A stretch of DNA of 64,000 nt from Shimia sp. R10_1 (GCF_017744095.1 NZ_JAGHQX010000001.1:62001-126000); one strand, 5' to 3'; counted from the first letter of the stretch, positions 1-8,711 are shown. Numbers and translations: made by a program. The notes: a model not told the origin generated them from the letters alone.

Positions 1-144
1 ATGGCGCTGAACTGGGGTGTCTATGGCGTGCCGGAAACCTATTTGATTGATGGTCAGGGCAATGTGGTGCTGCGTATCGCAGGCCCCGTAACGCAGCGCG
101 AAATTGATGAGCGGCTGCGGCCTGCACTTGAGAGCCTGAAATAG
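1..144 (+). CDS. CcmG/DsbE-type thiol:disulfide interchange protein, C-terminal end (partial)
   Basis: Only the last 47 residues are inside the window, read from position 1 to the TAG stop at 142-144. They contain the pattern GVYGVPETYLIDGQG followed by GNVVLRIAGPV, which is the end of the thioredoxin fold (the cis-proline Pro of VPET) in periplasmic CcmG/DsbE proteins. That family reduces apocytochrome c cysteines during cytochrome c maturation. The CXXC active site lies upstream of the window and cannot be checked, so another membrane-anchored TlpA-like thioredoxin is possible. The gene is followed by a clear hairpin terminator, so it ends its transcription unit. Confidence 0.72.
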   Translation: MALNWGVYGVPETYLIDGQGNVVLRIAGPVTQREIDERLRPALESLK

Positions 145-170
145 CTTTCCCCACACACGTGTTATGACCA

Positions 171-198
171 ACCCACGCCTCTTGGCGTGGGTTTTTCT
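171..198 (+). terminator. Rho-independent terminator of the CcmG/DsbE-like gene
   Basis: A perfect 8 bp stem (cccacgcc at 172-179, ggcgtggg at 184-191) with a 4-base loop is followed by a run of T. It sits 27 bases after the stop codon. Confidence 0.85.
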
Positions 199-281
199 TT
201 GTGAGTGCGATTTGGTGATAAGGCCGATTTGGTCTACCACTAAAGGGATTTTACAGAGTGATTTTCTTTGGAGTGAGAGTG

Positions 282-1316
282 ATGCGTTTTGCCGCCTACA
301 ATATCGAACATTTTGATCGCGCCTTTACCAATCAGAACGCGCTTGAATTGGATCACAAGCGCAAGAGCCGGGATCCTCTGCCGCAAATTGAGGCCGTAGG
401 TGCTGTGCTGTCAGAAATCGATGCAGATCTGATTGGCATCACCGAAGCGCCCAACACAGCCAAAGGGCGCGACGCGGTAAAATCCACAGTGACTTGTTTG
501 GAAAATTTCGCGGCTCATGCGGGGCTGCGCGCACGTAAATGTCTGTTTGGTTTCAACGCAGGCACGCAGGAAATCGCGGTGCTCTATGATCCGGATACGT
601 TGGAGCTCAGCCACAAGCCCAGTGGTGTCTCGGGGAGTGCGAAGAGCCCCAGATTTGATGAAGCTTTTCTTTATGACGCAGATGAAGACGGTTTACTTGA
701 GTTACACCGCCATGATCGGCCACCGCTCGAAGCACGTGTTCTGCGCAAGGACGGTGGCGCAGACATCAATCTGTTTGTGGTTCATGCCAAATCCAAGGGG
801 ATTTTCAATAGTGTTGATCTGGTAAACTTAGAGCGGACGTCGCGCAAAAACCGTCTTCGTTTGTTTGCGCAAGCTGCCTCTATTCGGGAACGCGTCGAGC
901 GTTTGCTACAAGACGACGCACATGTGGTTGTGATGGGGGATATCAACGACGGGCCAGGTATGGACGAGCATGAGGCCAAGTTTGGACGCTCTGCTGTTGA
1001 AATCATCATGGGAGATCTTTTCGAGCCAGAAAAGATTTTACGCTGCTACGCCGGGCGCCCAAAATGGAAACGGTTTGGTTGGGAGCCATCCACCACGCGG
1101 TTTTATGACCAGATCACGGAAGATCCGATCAACGCAATGATCGACCTTATACTGACAAGTCAGGCTATACGTCCCTCAGGCGGAGCGGCGTATAAGATTT
1201 GGAACCCTTATGAAATGTGGACAAAATCCGAACGCGAGACAGACCAAAACCAAATTCTGAGCAAGGCTCTCAAATCTGCGAGTGATCATTTTCCGGTAAG
1301 TTTCGACTTTCAATGA
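282..1316 (+). CDS. Endonuclease/exonuclease/phosphatase family protein
   Basis: A 344-residue protein. The N-terminus MRFAAYNIEHFDRAF and the later VVHAKSKG and VVVMGDINDGPG motifs, with a final SDHFPVSFDF, are the signature blocks of the DNase I-like endonuclease/exonuclease/phosphatase fold (Asn near the start, Asp-Asn style metal site, terminal Ser-Asp-His). The substrate cannot be told from sequence; members cut DNA, RNA or phosphoesters. No signal peptide is visible, so it is probably cytoplasmic. The reading frame is open from a GTG at 258, but ATG 282 is preferred because GGAG lies 8 bases upstream and the family's conserved N-terminus starts there. It appears monocistronic. Confidence 0.8.
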   Translation: MRFAAYNIEHFDRAFTNQNALELDHKRKSRDPLPQIEAVGAVLSEIDADLIGITEAPNTAKGRDAVKSTVTCLENFAAHAGLRARKCLFGFNAGTQEIAVLYDPDTLELSHKPSGVSGSAKSPRFDEAFLYDADEDGLLELHRHDRPPLEARVLRKDGGADINLFVVHAKSKGIFNSVDLVNLERTSRKNRLRLFAQAASIRERVERLLQDDAHVVVMGDINDGPGMDEHEAKFGRSAVEIIMGDLFEPEKILRCYAGRPKWKRFGWEPSTTRFYDQITEDPINAMIDLILTSQAIRPSGGAAYKIWNPYEMWTKSERETDQNQILSKALKSASDHFPVSFDFQ

Positions 1317-1511
1317 ACCCCTAGTTGTTTGCAGAGCAGGCGCGCGTTTGCCAGTTCGCAGCCATCCAGAAGACGCCTTTTCATGAAACTTGTGGTTCAT
1401 ATGTCTCATAGGATGTTACTTCACCGATTTCTCGCGAAACCTTGATTGGCAAGTGAGCCGTCGCAGGCATAAAACGATGTCTGGGACACGCTCTAGGGGA
1501 TGACTGTGACT

Positions 1512-2207
1512 ATGATCCGAACAACAGCTATTTTTGCGACTCTGTGGCTTTCACTTGCTTCAACAGTTGCCGCACAAGAGTCGCCTGTTGTCGTGGAGCT
1601 ATATACATCTCAGGGGTGTTCTTCTTGCCCACCGGCAGATGCTTACTTGCGGGAGCAATTGGCGGGGAGAGAAGATGTCATCGCCCTCGCGCTGCATGTT
1701 GATTATTGGGATTACATTGGCTGGAAAGATGAGTTTGCCAACCCTGCTTTCACCCAACGCCAACACAGCTACGCCCGCGCTGCGGGACATCGCTCAGTAT
1801 ACACGCCTCAGATGATCGTGAATGGACAAGATCACGTGGTTGGAGCGCATCCGAACAAAGTTGAGCGGTTGATTGAGGCGCATAAGGCTGCGCCAGAATT
1901 GGTTGACCTGCAAGTCACCCGGAATGGCGGTACAGTGAGTATTGCCGCTTCGACAGAGTTAAGCACGCCGATGAATGTGCATGTCGTCCGATATCGGCCT
2001 GCTGAGAAGGTTTCGATCAAGCGCGGAGAGAATGCAGGTAAGGTGTTTTCTTATGCCAATATTGTGGATGATTGGCAAAATGTGCGTCGCTGGACCGGGC
2101 GGAGTGATCTTGCCATGGAAGTTTCCATTGATGGCTCTGCGCCGTTGGTTGTGTTGATCCAACGCGAAAACGGCGGCCCCATTGTTGCCGCCGCTCGTTT
2201 GAAGTGA
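1512..2207 (+). CDS. DUF1223 family secreted thioredoxin-like protein
   Basis: A 231-residue protein with an N-terminal signal peptide (MIRTTAIFATLWLSL, cleavage after AAQ). The mature start VVELYTSQGCSSCPPAD carries a CSSC motif typical of DUF1223, a thioredoxin-like fold exported to the periplasm whose biochemical role is not established. The AGGGG at 1495-1499 directly abuts the upstream ATG at 1500 and is 12 bases from ATG 1512; 1512 gives the more typical signal peptide and is preferred, though 1500 remains possible. The family assignment is firm; a redox role is inferred from the CXXC. Confidence 0.82.
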   Translation: MIRTTAIFATLWLSLASTVAAQESPVVVELYTSQGCSSCPPADAYLREQLAGREDVIALALHVDYWDYIGWKDEFANPAFTQRQHSYARAAGHRSVYTPQMIVNGQDHVVGAHPNKVERLIEAHKAAPELVDLQVTRNGGTVSIAASTELSTPMNVHVVRYRPAEKVSIKRGENAGKVFSYANIVDDWQNVRRWTGRSDLAMEVSIDGSAPLVVLIQRENGGPIVAAARLK

Positions 2208-2250
2208 TGTTCGCATAACGCGAATCCGCATTGGTCACGAGGGTAGGGAA

Positions 2251-3330
2251 TTAATCCTCGTCGTCGTCCTCGTCGCTGATCAATTCAATCTCGCCGAGTT
2301 CAACCAACTCACGCACGCCAGTGGTGATTTCCGACATCGCGGCTTCGGCCTCTTTGGTTTTGACTTCACCGCGGTCTGTGATGCCTTCGCGCAGCTGATC
2401 TGCCATACGCGCCGACATGTTGTTGAGAATGAATTCGGTCGCGATCCCAAAGTCACCTTCTGTGGCGTAGGCCATTGCGGTGATCAAAGTGCCCTCGTCC
2501 AGATCACGCACAAGCCGCGGAATATCCAGTGGTTTCACACGCGTAGCGATATGGGCGTATGTAAAGATGCGTCGGCGAACGGCAACTGCGAACTCGGCAT
2601 CTTTCTCATCAAGAGACTCGAGTACATTGTCGCGCGTCGCAGTTGTGGCATTGTTGAGGATGGCGCCAAGACGATCCTCTGGACCCTGTTTGAAGGCCTT
2701 AGGAGGGCGATCTTCGATTTGGCAGGCCAAAGTCAGTCCGATGCGGTCCACGGCCTCTGGTGTGATGCTTTCGGTCATGGACATTGCGAATGTGATCCGG
2801 CGCGCCTTTTCACCCGGGAGCTTAGCCAGCACGGTCGCGGCTTTATCGACCGGCAGTTTTGACATCAGAACAGCAGACACCTCGATGCTTTCGCTATCAA
2901 CCATTTTGACCAGTTCAGGTACTGTCAGATCCTTGATGCGTGACCAAGGGTTCCCAATCATACGAACGCCGGCCTCTTTGCGCAGTCGTGCCTCGGTGAG
3001 CGGACTGATTTGCCCCTGCAGAACGCTGAGTGCACCTGAGACACCATTCGGGAAGAACAGGCCAATAGACTCCAACTCTTGGGCAAACTCCATGAGCACT
3101 TCAGCGAGCGTGTCGCGGTCGATATAGCCCATGTCGCCCATCATGTAGGTCAGATCGGCTTGGTGTCCGTCTGACAGCTCTCCCAAAGCCAGTTCTGCGC
3201 CTTCGTTGAGAAGAAAGCGCACAATGATTGCAGCCTTTTGTGGACGGGTGAGTGTGGTTTTGCCGAGGTTGCCAAAACTGGGCATATCAGTGGGGCCGCC
3301 CAGCGGCGCCAGAGGAATCGGACTGCTCAT
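2251..3330 (-). CDS. fliG: Flagellar motor switch protein FliG (divergent, orphan)
   Basis: A 359-residue protein with the three-part FliG layout: an N domain beginning RPQKAAIIVRFLLNEG, a middle domain with SKLPVDKAATVLAKLP, and a C domain with LDIPRLVRDLDEGTLITAM that matches the charged torque helix. FliG sits between the MS ring and FliM and interacts with MotA to generate torque. It differs from textbook FliG in lacking a clear EHPQ motif before the middle repeat and in ending in an acidic tail (ISDEDDDED). ATG 3330 is chosen because GGAGA lies 6 bases upstream; the longer frame to 3366 has no such site. There are no other flagellar genes within the window, so it is an orphan copy here. 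Confidence 0.82.
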   Translation of the reverse strand: MSSPIPLAPLGGPTDMPSFGNLGKTTLTRPQKAAIIVRFLLNEGAELALGELSDGHQADLTYMMGDMGYIDRDTLAEVLMEFAQELESIGLFFPNGVSGALSVLQGQISPLTEARLRKEAGVRMIGNPWSRIKDLTVPELVKMVDSESIEVSAVLMSKLPVDKAATVLAKLPGEKARRITFAMSMTESITPEAVDRIGLTLACQIEDRPPKAFKQGPEDRLGAILNNATTATRDNVLESLDEKDAEFAVAVRRRIFTYAHIATRVKPLDIPRLVRDLDEGTLITAMAYATEGDFGIATEFILNNMSARMADQLREGITDRGEVKTKEAEAAMSEITTGVRELVELGEIELISDEDDDED

Positions 3331-3479
3331 CAATGTCTCCATAGATCTTGAGCAGCAATCTCTCACCCAACCCTAAATAAACTCTGAACAACTTGCTTAA
3401 AGCGTCTTGGTTTTTTCTGACAGTTGCGGGCGACAGCACTATTCAAAACTGATCGCGCTGCGTGCGCTTAAGGTGCGGT

Positions 3480-3510
3480 TGGGGCAAACATGGGTGTTAT
3501 GCTTGCCCCA
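3480..3510 (-). terminator. Hairpin after the TPR gene (possible terminator)
   Basis: An 8 bp stem (tggggcaa at 3480-3487, ttgcccca at 3503-3510) lies just after the TPR gene stop, with no clear T run. It could be a weak or Rho-assisted terminator separating the TPR gene from fliG. Confidence 0.4.
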
Positions 3511-3515
3511 TAAGA

Positions 3516-4052
3516 TCAGTAATTGAACGTGTCGCCGGTTTGAATTGCCTTGGCAAGAGCAACCTCTGGCCAGCTGCCTTCGCCGCCACGGTCCCTGATT
3601 TCTTTCAACTGAACACGCGCAAGATCAAGCCGCCCCGCTTCGACATGAGCCTGCCCCATGTAGGATCGTGCCAGAATGTTGTCCGGGTTCTGTATCAGCG
3701 CCTTGTTGTAATAGCGCATGCCTTCATCAACATTGCCCAGCCGACGGTGTGTGAACCCCCAATAGGTCAGGACGCGATCAGAATTTTGGTCTGACATCAT
3801 TGCCAGCAGGTTTTGCGCCGCAGCGTTTTCACCAGCATAGGCGAGGCTGCGCAGGCTTTCAAAATAGTCATCGTCGGTCAGTGAGCTGTCTTTTTGCACC
3901 ACACATTTGCCGGCGCTTTCGCTGTAGACCTTGCCACTGCTGCAATGAACAGTTTTCGGCTTTGGCTCAGACGATCCGCTGCCAGCAGCCCAGACCGGCC
4001 CGGATACAGCAAAAACAGCAACAGACGCGACTGCGAAGGATTTGAATGACAT
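3516..4052 (-). CDS. Secreted tetratricopeptide-repeat protein
   Basis: A 178-residue protein with a signal peptide (MSFKSFAVASVAVFAVSG, cleavage after VWA). The second half contains TPR helices: DRVLTYWGFTHRRLGN, DEGMRYYNKALIQNPDN and LARSYMGQAHVEAGRLD. TPRs mediate protein-protein contacts, so a periplasmic scaffold or assembly role is likely, but no partner is evident. The N-terminal part has a Cys pair (HCSSGKVYSESAGKCV). ATG 4052 is preferred over an in-frame TTG at 4067, since the GGAGA RBS lies between them. Confidence 0.75.
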   Translation of the reverse strand: MSFKSFAVASVAVFAVSGPVWAAGSGSSEPKPKTVHCSSGKVYSESAGKCVVQKDSSLTDDDYFESLRSLAYAGENAAAQNLLAMMSDQNSDRVLTYWGFTHRRLGNVDEGMRYYNKALIQNPDNILARSYMGQAHVEAGRLDLARVQLKEIRDRGGEGSWPEVALAKAIQTGDTFNY

Positions 4053-4147
4053 CTTTTTCTTCTCCAAAAACTCTCTGTGCTAAGCATTACGCTAACACGC
4101 GGTATTGAGATGTCGTAGTCACAGCCCTGTTAGTTCAAAAAAAGTTT

Positions 4148-4177
4148 AAAAAAAGGCGCAGCCAATGGCCGCGCCCT
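4148..4177 (-). terminator. Rho-independent terminator of purB
   Basis: On the minus strand a 9 bp GC-rich stem (4155-4175, one G-U pair) is followed by seven T (A run at 4148-4154 on the plus strand). It lies 27 bases after the purB stop. Confidence 0.85.
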
Positions 4178-4204
4178 TCTTGGATTCGTTTCGCAATCCG
4201 CGTC

Positions 4205-5509
4205 TTAGTCTTTGAAAACGCGTGCGAAAATCGTGTCGACATGTTTGGTGTGGTAGCCCATGTCAAATTTTTCGTTGATGCCATCTTCACCAAGTGCTGC
4301 CACGACCTCTGCATCGGCGAGAAGCTGCTCTTGGAAATCCACACGTTCTTCCCAGACTTTCAAGGCGTTGCGCTGTACCATCGCGTAGGCATCTTCTCGG
4401 CTCACACCAGCTTGGGTTAGAGCAAGGAGCACACGTTGAGACATCACCAGCCCAGGGAATTTGTTCATGTTATCAAGCATATTCTCTGGGAAGATCAGCA
4501 TTTTGTCGATGACACCGGCCAGGCGGTTCAGGGCGAAATCCAGCGTGACGGTGGCGTCAGGGCCGATGCCACGCTCCACAGAGGAGTGGGAGATATCGCG
4601 CTCATGCCACAAGGCAACGTTTTCCATCGCAGGGATCACGGTCATGCGGACCAGACGGGCCAGACCGGTCAGGTTTTCGGTCAGAACCGGGTTCTTTTTG
4701 TGTGGCATCGCAGACGAGCCTTTCTGGCCCATTGAGAAGAATTCCGCTCCTTCCAGCACCTCGGTGCGCTGCATGTGACGGATTTCAACCGCGATGTTCT
4801 CGATGGAGCTCGCGATCACACCCAGCGTGGCGAAGAACATGGCGTGACGGTCACGTGGGATCACCTGTGTGGAGATTGGCTCTGGGGACAGGCCAAGCTT
4901 TGCGCATACGTGCTCTTCGACCGCCGGATCAATGTTGGCAAAAGTGCCAACTGCACCGGAAATCGCACCGGTTGCGATCTCTTCGCGCGCTTGTTGCAGG
5001 CGTGCTTTATTGCGGTCCATTTCGGCGTAGAAACGCGCAAAAGTCAGCCCCATGGTGGTGGGTTCCGCGTGGATGCCGTGAGAGCGACCAACGCGCAGAG
5101 TGTCTTTGTGCTCGTAAGCGCGCTTTTTCAGGGCTGCGAGGACTTTGTCGAGATCGGCTAGCAGAATGTCAGCTGCGCGCACAAGTTGGACGTTCAGACA
5201 GGTGTCCAGAACGTCAGAAGAGGTCATGCCCTGATGCACGAAGCGGGCTTCTTCGGAGCCGACATGCTCTGCCAGGTGGGTCAGGAAGGCGATGACATCG
5301 TGTTTGGTGACTGCTTCGATTTCATCGATGCGTGCCACGTCGAATTCCACATCTTTGGCTTTCCAGACGGCATCCGCGTTTTCCTGCGGGATAACGCCCA
5401 AATTGGCTTGAGCGTCGCAGGCGTGCGCCTCGATTTCGTACCAGATGCGGAACTTGGTTTCAGGCGACCAAACGGCGACCATCTCGGGGCGGGCATAACG
5501 CGGGATCAT
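4205..5509 (-). CDS. purB: Adenylosuccinate lyase
   Basis: A 434-residue enzyme of the fumarase/aspartase superfamily that cleaves adenylosuccinate to AMP and SAICAR to AICAR in purine synthesis. Diagnostic blocks are the N-terminus MIPRYARPEMVAVWS, the TSSDVLDTC motif, GRSHGIHAEPTT with the catalytic His, and the signature loop GSSAMPHKKNPV with the catalytic Ser. Length matches bacterial PurB of the 430-residue class. It is transcribed alone, with its own terminator, and its promoter must lie in the 147 bp shared with the divergent gene at 5657. Confidence 0.96.
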   Translation of the reverse strand: MIPRYARPEMVAVWSPETKFRIWYEIEAHACDAQANLGVIPQENADAVWKAKDVEFDVARIDEIEAVTKHDVIAFLTHLAEHVGSEEARFVHQGMTSSDVLDTCLNVQLVRAADILLADLDKVLAALKKRAYEHKDTLRVGRSHGIHAEPTTMGLTFARFYAEMDRNKARLQQAREEIATGAISGAVGTFANIDPAVEEHVCAKLGLSPEPISTQVIPRDRHAMFFATLGVIASSIENIAVEIRHMQRTEVLEGAEFFSMGQKGSSAMPHKKNPVLTENLTGLARLVRMTVIPAMENVALWHERDISHSSVERGIGPDATVTLDFALNRLAGVIDKMLIFPENMLDNMNKFPGLVMSQRVLLALTQAGVSREDAYAMVQRNALKVWEERVDFQEQLLADAEVVAALGEDGINEKFDMGYHTKHVDTIFARVFKD

Positions 5510-5656
5510 ATCTCAGCCTTGTTTTTAGCGTGGGGTCGAGCGTCGTTTAGACGGCAAAGTGCCAAACAGCAAGGGAAGGTGCGGTATACGGTGTATATTG
5601 CTTGTATTTTGCACGCTTTGAGTGTCCTAATGCGCGAAATTTCAATGGAGGCATTT

Positions 5657-6214
5657 ATGAAAGTTTGGTCCAGCCTTGTCGCTTGTGCAGCGGCGGGCGC
5701 TCTTTTTGTTCTACCACATGTTGCGCATGCCGAAACGGAAGTGACCTACGCCGATGCGGGTCGCAATTTGTTCGAAGTGACTGTGCCCGACTTCTGGACG
5801 TTGCGTGTGGGCGGAGAGCGCGAGATTACACCGCCGTCCGAAGACGCCCTGCGCCCGGTTGCGCGTGTCTTTGGTTTATCCCCGGAAAGCGCCAATGGCG
5901 TTTGGGTCGGCCTGATGTCGCCGCCACAGTTGAGATCTCTTAAGGATGCACGCGATTATGCCAAAAGCCTGAGTGGCCAACTCGCGAAAACAACCGAGAT
6001 TGTGCGCACAGAAGAGCGCACGGTTGCGGGATATCCTGCTTTTGTCATCGACGGTAAGGGGCGCCGCAACGGGCGGTCAGTCAACTTTACGGCCGCAGTG
6101 CTTGAGTTGCCGCGCGACCGTGTTGTCGTGGGCCTCACCGTGCTTGAGAAAGGCTATGATCCCGATGCCTTGAGCGATGTTAACGCAATTTTGCAATCCA
6201 TTCAGGCGCGGTAA
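5657..6214 (+). CDS. Secreted protein of unknown function
   Basis: A 185-residue protein with a signal peptide (MKVWSSLVACAAAGALFV, cleavage after AHA). The mature part begins with a TYADAGRNLFEVTVPDFW segment and contains alternating beta-rich stretches. I do not recognise a named family with certainty, though the mix (VGLMSPPQ, TVAGYPAFVIDGKG, LELPRDRVVVGLTVLEKG) resembles periplasmic PsbP/Mog1-like folds. ATG 5657 follows TGGAG by 6 bases. It is 9 bp upstream of the next lipoprotein gene and is probably co-transcribed with it. Confidence 0.7.
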   Translation: MKVWSSLVACAAAGALFVLPHVAHAETEVTYADAGRNLFEVTVPDFWTLRVGGEREITPPSEDALRPVARVFGLSPESANGVWVGLMSPPQLRSLKDARDYAKSLSGQLAKTTEIVRTEERTVAGYPAFVIDGKGRRNGRSVNFTAAVLELPRDRVVVGLTVLEKGYDPDALSDVNAILQSIQAR

Positions 6215-6223
6215 GGGGCTGAT

Positions 6224-6547
6224 ATGTTGAAGAAAAGATCTTTGAAGGCAGTGTCTGGTCTTGGGCTGGCAGCAATGGTTTTGGCCGCTTGTGAAGGGGC
6301 CAGCACAAGTGGGTATGTCAGCACTGGTGCTTATTACGACTCGATGATGTGGAATGACTACTATCACCCATATCCGGTCTATCCCGACCGCCCAGATCGA
6401 CCGGATCGCCCAGATCGTCCGGACAGACCAGACCGCCCAAACAGACCTGTGCACCCAATCGCCCCAGCTCCGCCAGTTGCCCGCCCGCCGGTTGCGCGGC
6501 CACCGGTTGCCCGGCCTCCAATCGCAAGACCGGGACCAAGGCGTTAA
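6224..6547 (+). CDS. Small proline/arginine-rich repeat lipoprotein
   Basis: A 107-residue protein with a lipoprotein signal (lipobox LAAC, lipidated Cys at residue 22). After a Tyr-rich segment (DYYHPYPVYP) the protein is almost entirely low complexity: six PDR/PNR tripeptides followed by PPVAR pentapeptide repeats and a terminal PGPRR. Such basic, proline-rich tails can extend through peptidoglycan or bind polyanions, but no function is known. It follows the 5657 gene by 9 bp. Its TAA stop shares the palindrome TTAA with the stop of the opposing gene. Confidence 0.75.
   Translation: MLKKRSLKAVSGLGLAAMVLAACEGASTSGYVSTGAYYDSMMWNDYYHPYPVYPDRPDRPDRPDRPDRPDRPNRPVHPIAPAPPVARPPVARPPVARPPIARPGPRR
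6381..6535 (+). repeat. In-frame tandem repeats in the lipoprotein gene
   Basis: Positions about 6381-6450 encode six consecutive PDR/PNR triplets with varied codons, and about 6475-6535 encode PPVAR-type repeats. The 9 bp and 15 bp units keep the frame if they expand or contract. Confidence 0.7.
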
Positions 6548-7779
6548 ACTGAGGCGTTCTCTGCAGGGCCGGCGAGGGTTGTGCGCACAAGGGATGACTG
6601 TTCCAATGTGCGATGAACCGGGCACCGATCTGCGATTTCGAGCAGTCGTTGCCTTTGCTCCTCACTGAGGTCGCCTTCTAGGTGGATGTTGCGCAAGAAC
6701 GTATCCACCTTTTGCCCTGCAGGCGCTTCGGCATCACGAGCATGCACCTTGTCGTGGCTGACATCGACCCAGACATGTGTAAGCGGCCAGTCTTTGCGCC
6801 TTGCGTACATGCGAATTGTCATGGATGTGCAGGCGCCGAGTCCGGCAGCCAGAAAACCGTAGGGCGTCATACCCTGGTTTGTACCGCCGTACGCTAGAGG
6901 CTCATCGGCCAGGGCGTGATGGGAAGGACCGGCATTTACATCTTGCAGAAAGCCTGCGGGATCGGCTTCTGCGACACGTACGATACCTTCTGGCGCGCCG
7001 GGAGGCGGGGCGGGGGGACGCAGATCCAAATACCGGGCGGCCCAGGACGCTATCACTTCTGCAGCATATTCTGCATCCTTCGGATTAGAAATCAAATGAT
7101 CTGCGTCATCCAGCGTCACAAAGCTTTTGGGGTGCTTTGCTGCTTTAAAAATACGTGCGGCGTTCTCTATGCCTACGGTGCTGTCACGGGGTGCGTGCAG
7201 GACCAATAGGGCTTGGTTCAGTCCATTGATACAGGGGGCGAGGTTTTGTGCTGAGATGTCTTCGAGAAACGCCCGCGTTATCTGAAAAGGTCTTCCTGCG
7301 AGCTGCACTTCGGCTTGCCCGTTCCTGTCGATTTCGGTGATGGACGCGCCGAACTGATGGCTGACATGCTCCGGATCAAAGGGCGCTCCCAGCGTCACCA
7401 CGGCTTTGGAACTGGCAATACGCGTCGCTGCTTTCAACACTGCCGCACCGCCTAAGCTGTGTCCGATAAGCAAGCTGGGAGCCATACCACGGCTCTTAAG
7501 ATAGGCTGCGGCTGCCTCAAGATCTGCAACATTAGAGGAGAAATGTGTATTTGCAAATTCGCCCTCTGAATGCCCAAGGCCAGTGAAATCAAATCGCAGA
7601 ACTGCGATGCCCATGGCGGCCAATCGCGACGCGACACGGCGGGCGGCTGGAATATCTTTGGAACAGGTAAAACAATGGGCAAACAAGGCTGTCGCGAGAT
7701 GGGGACCATCTGGCAAATCAAGGCGTGCGGCCAGCATTTCGCCACCGTGGCCGGGGAAAGTGATACGTTCGATAGGCAT
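6544..7779 (-). CDS. Bifunctional alpha/beta hydrolase - OsmC family protein
   Basis: A 411-residue two-domain fusion. Residues 1-255 form an alpha/beta hydrolase with nucleophile elbow GHSLGG (Ser108), an acid in HAPRDSTVG and a His in LDDADHLI. Residues about 265-405 are an OsmC/Ohr-like domain with the two redox Cys motifs GLGACTSMTIRMYA and DRCPVHRTLE. OsmC domains reduce organic hydroperoxides with thiols; the hydrolase partner suggests that acyl or ester substrates are involved. This fusion is a known architecture in Proteobacteria. The start at 7779 has AGGAGA 7 bases upstream. Confidence 0.88.
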   Translation of the reverse strand: MPIERITFPGHGGEMLAARLDLPDGPHLATALFAHCFTCSKDIPAARRVASRLAAMGIAVLRFDFTGLGHSEGEFANTHFSSNVADLEAAAAYLKSRGMAPSLLIGHSLGGAAVLKAATRIASSKAVVTLGAPFDPEHVSHQFGASITEIDRNGQAEVQLAGRPFQITRAFLEDISAQNLAPCINGLNQALLVLHAPRDSTVGIENAARIFKAAKHPKSFVTLDDADHLISNPKDAEYAAEVIASWAARYLDLRPPAPPPGAPEGIVRVAEADPAGFLQDVNAGPSHHALADEPLAYGGTNQGMTPYGFLAAGLGACTSMTIRMYARRKDWPLTHVWVDVSHDKVHARDAEAPAGQKVDTFLRNIHLEGDLSEEQRQRLLEIADRCPVHRTLEQSSLVRTTLAGPAENASV

Positions 7780-7949
7780 TTTAGATCTCCTGCGCCGATG
7801 GGCTCAATGTGTGTTCAAGTGCTGCCAAGGCAAAGGAAGATTTCGCTTGGTCACGCCAAGGTGACTGAATGAGAGGTAATTCTTTTGAACAATGGCAAAG
7901 ACTTGTTTTTGTGCGTGCCTCAGGCTCGTGCTTTGGATAGGCATGAGGC

Positions 7950-8711
7950 ATGAAGCCGATTTTACAGAGCCATATCCCCTATGACGCGCTTGCCGAGAAG
8001 GCGCTCCCAGGTATCGCACCGCTTCCTTTGGAGGAATGGTTGCTCATTGATGAAGCTTATGCCGCGCAAATGGCGTTGCGCTGCGACCTGCTTGAGCGTT
8101 GCAAAGACGACGTGACACGCTTGGATCCGGGCGCTTTGGTCGCTGCCCAGGAGGTGTTGCAAAACGTTTTGGATGTTTTGGCGGATCGCACCGACTTTGG
8201 CGTATCCGCAGGGCAGGTGGTGTGCCCAGATGGACGTGTGGTGATCCTCGACTGGGACAACCCCATGGAGACGCTTGGACAGCTCATCCAAGAAGATATC
8301 TGTCTTTTGCATAAGCAAGGCCATGAGCATGTGCTGACAGGGGCGGTATTGTGTTTTCCCGCAAGCTGGACGCTGGCTGAGAAAATTGGGAAGCCGCTGA
8401 TTGGTATTCACACACCCGTGCCAGAATATGATGCCAATATCGCCAAACGTGTGCAGCGCCTTTTTGATGGTGTGCGCGTTGGGCGCCCGCTGTGGCGCAA
8501 GAACGCGCTTTGGTATGACGATCCGACGTTGTTTACCCCACGTTCTGAAACGGCACCCCGCAGTCCGGTGACAGCCAAAACGGGCGCCTATCTCAGGTCC
8601 GAACGCCAGAGTATGTTGCGATTGCCAAAGAGCGGTGCGGTTGTTTTCGCCATCCACACATTCGTTGTGCGACGCGCAGATGTTTTGGGTGATGACTGCG
8701 CACCCAAGTGA
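7950..8711 (+). CDS. DUF3445 protein, heme-dependent oxidative N-demethylase family
   Basis: A 253-residue protein. The C-terminal block RSERQSMLRLPKSGAVVFAI followed by HTFVV is characteristic of DUF3445, a family in which a member has been shown to be a heme-dependent oxidative N-demethylase acting on small methylated amines. An N-terminal DYxxR-type segment and the central WDNPMETLGQLIQEDICLL helix fit the same family. It has no signal peptide. It stands alone, divergent from the hydrolase-OsmC gene, so substrate cannot be inferred from context. A long opposite-strand frame across it is a shadow. Confidence 0.75.
   Translation: MKPILQSHIPYDALAEKALPGIAPLPLEEWLLIDEAYAAQMALRCDLLERCKDDVTRLDPGALVAAQEVLQNVLDVLADRTDFGVSAGQVVCPDGRVVILDWDNPMETLGQLIQEDICLLHKQGHEHVLTGAVLCFPASWTLAEKIGKPLIGIHTPVPEYDANIAKRVQRLFDGVRVGRPLWRKNALWYDDPTLFTPRSETAPRSPVTAKTGAYLRSERQSMLRLPKSGAVVFAIHTFVVRRADVLGDDCAPK

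Noticed and set aside
3330-3515. CtrA-type TTAA-N7-TTAA box upstream of fliG
   Set aside because: Single TTAA words occur, but no pair with the required spacing was found.
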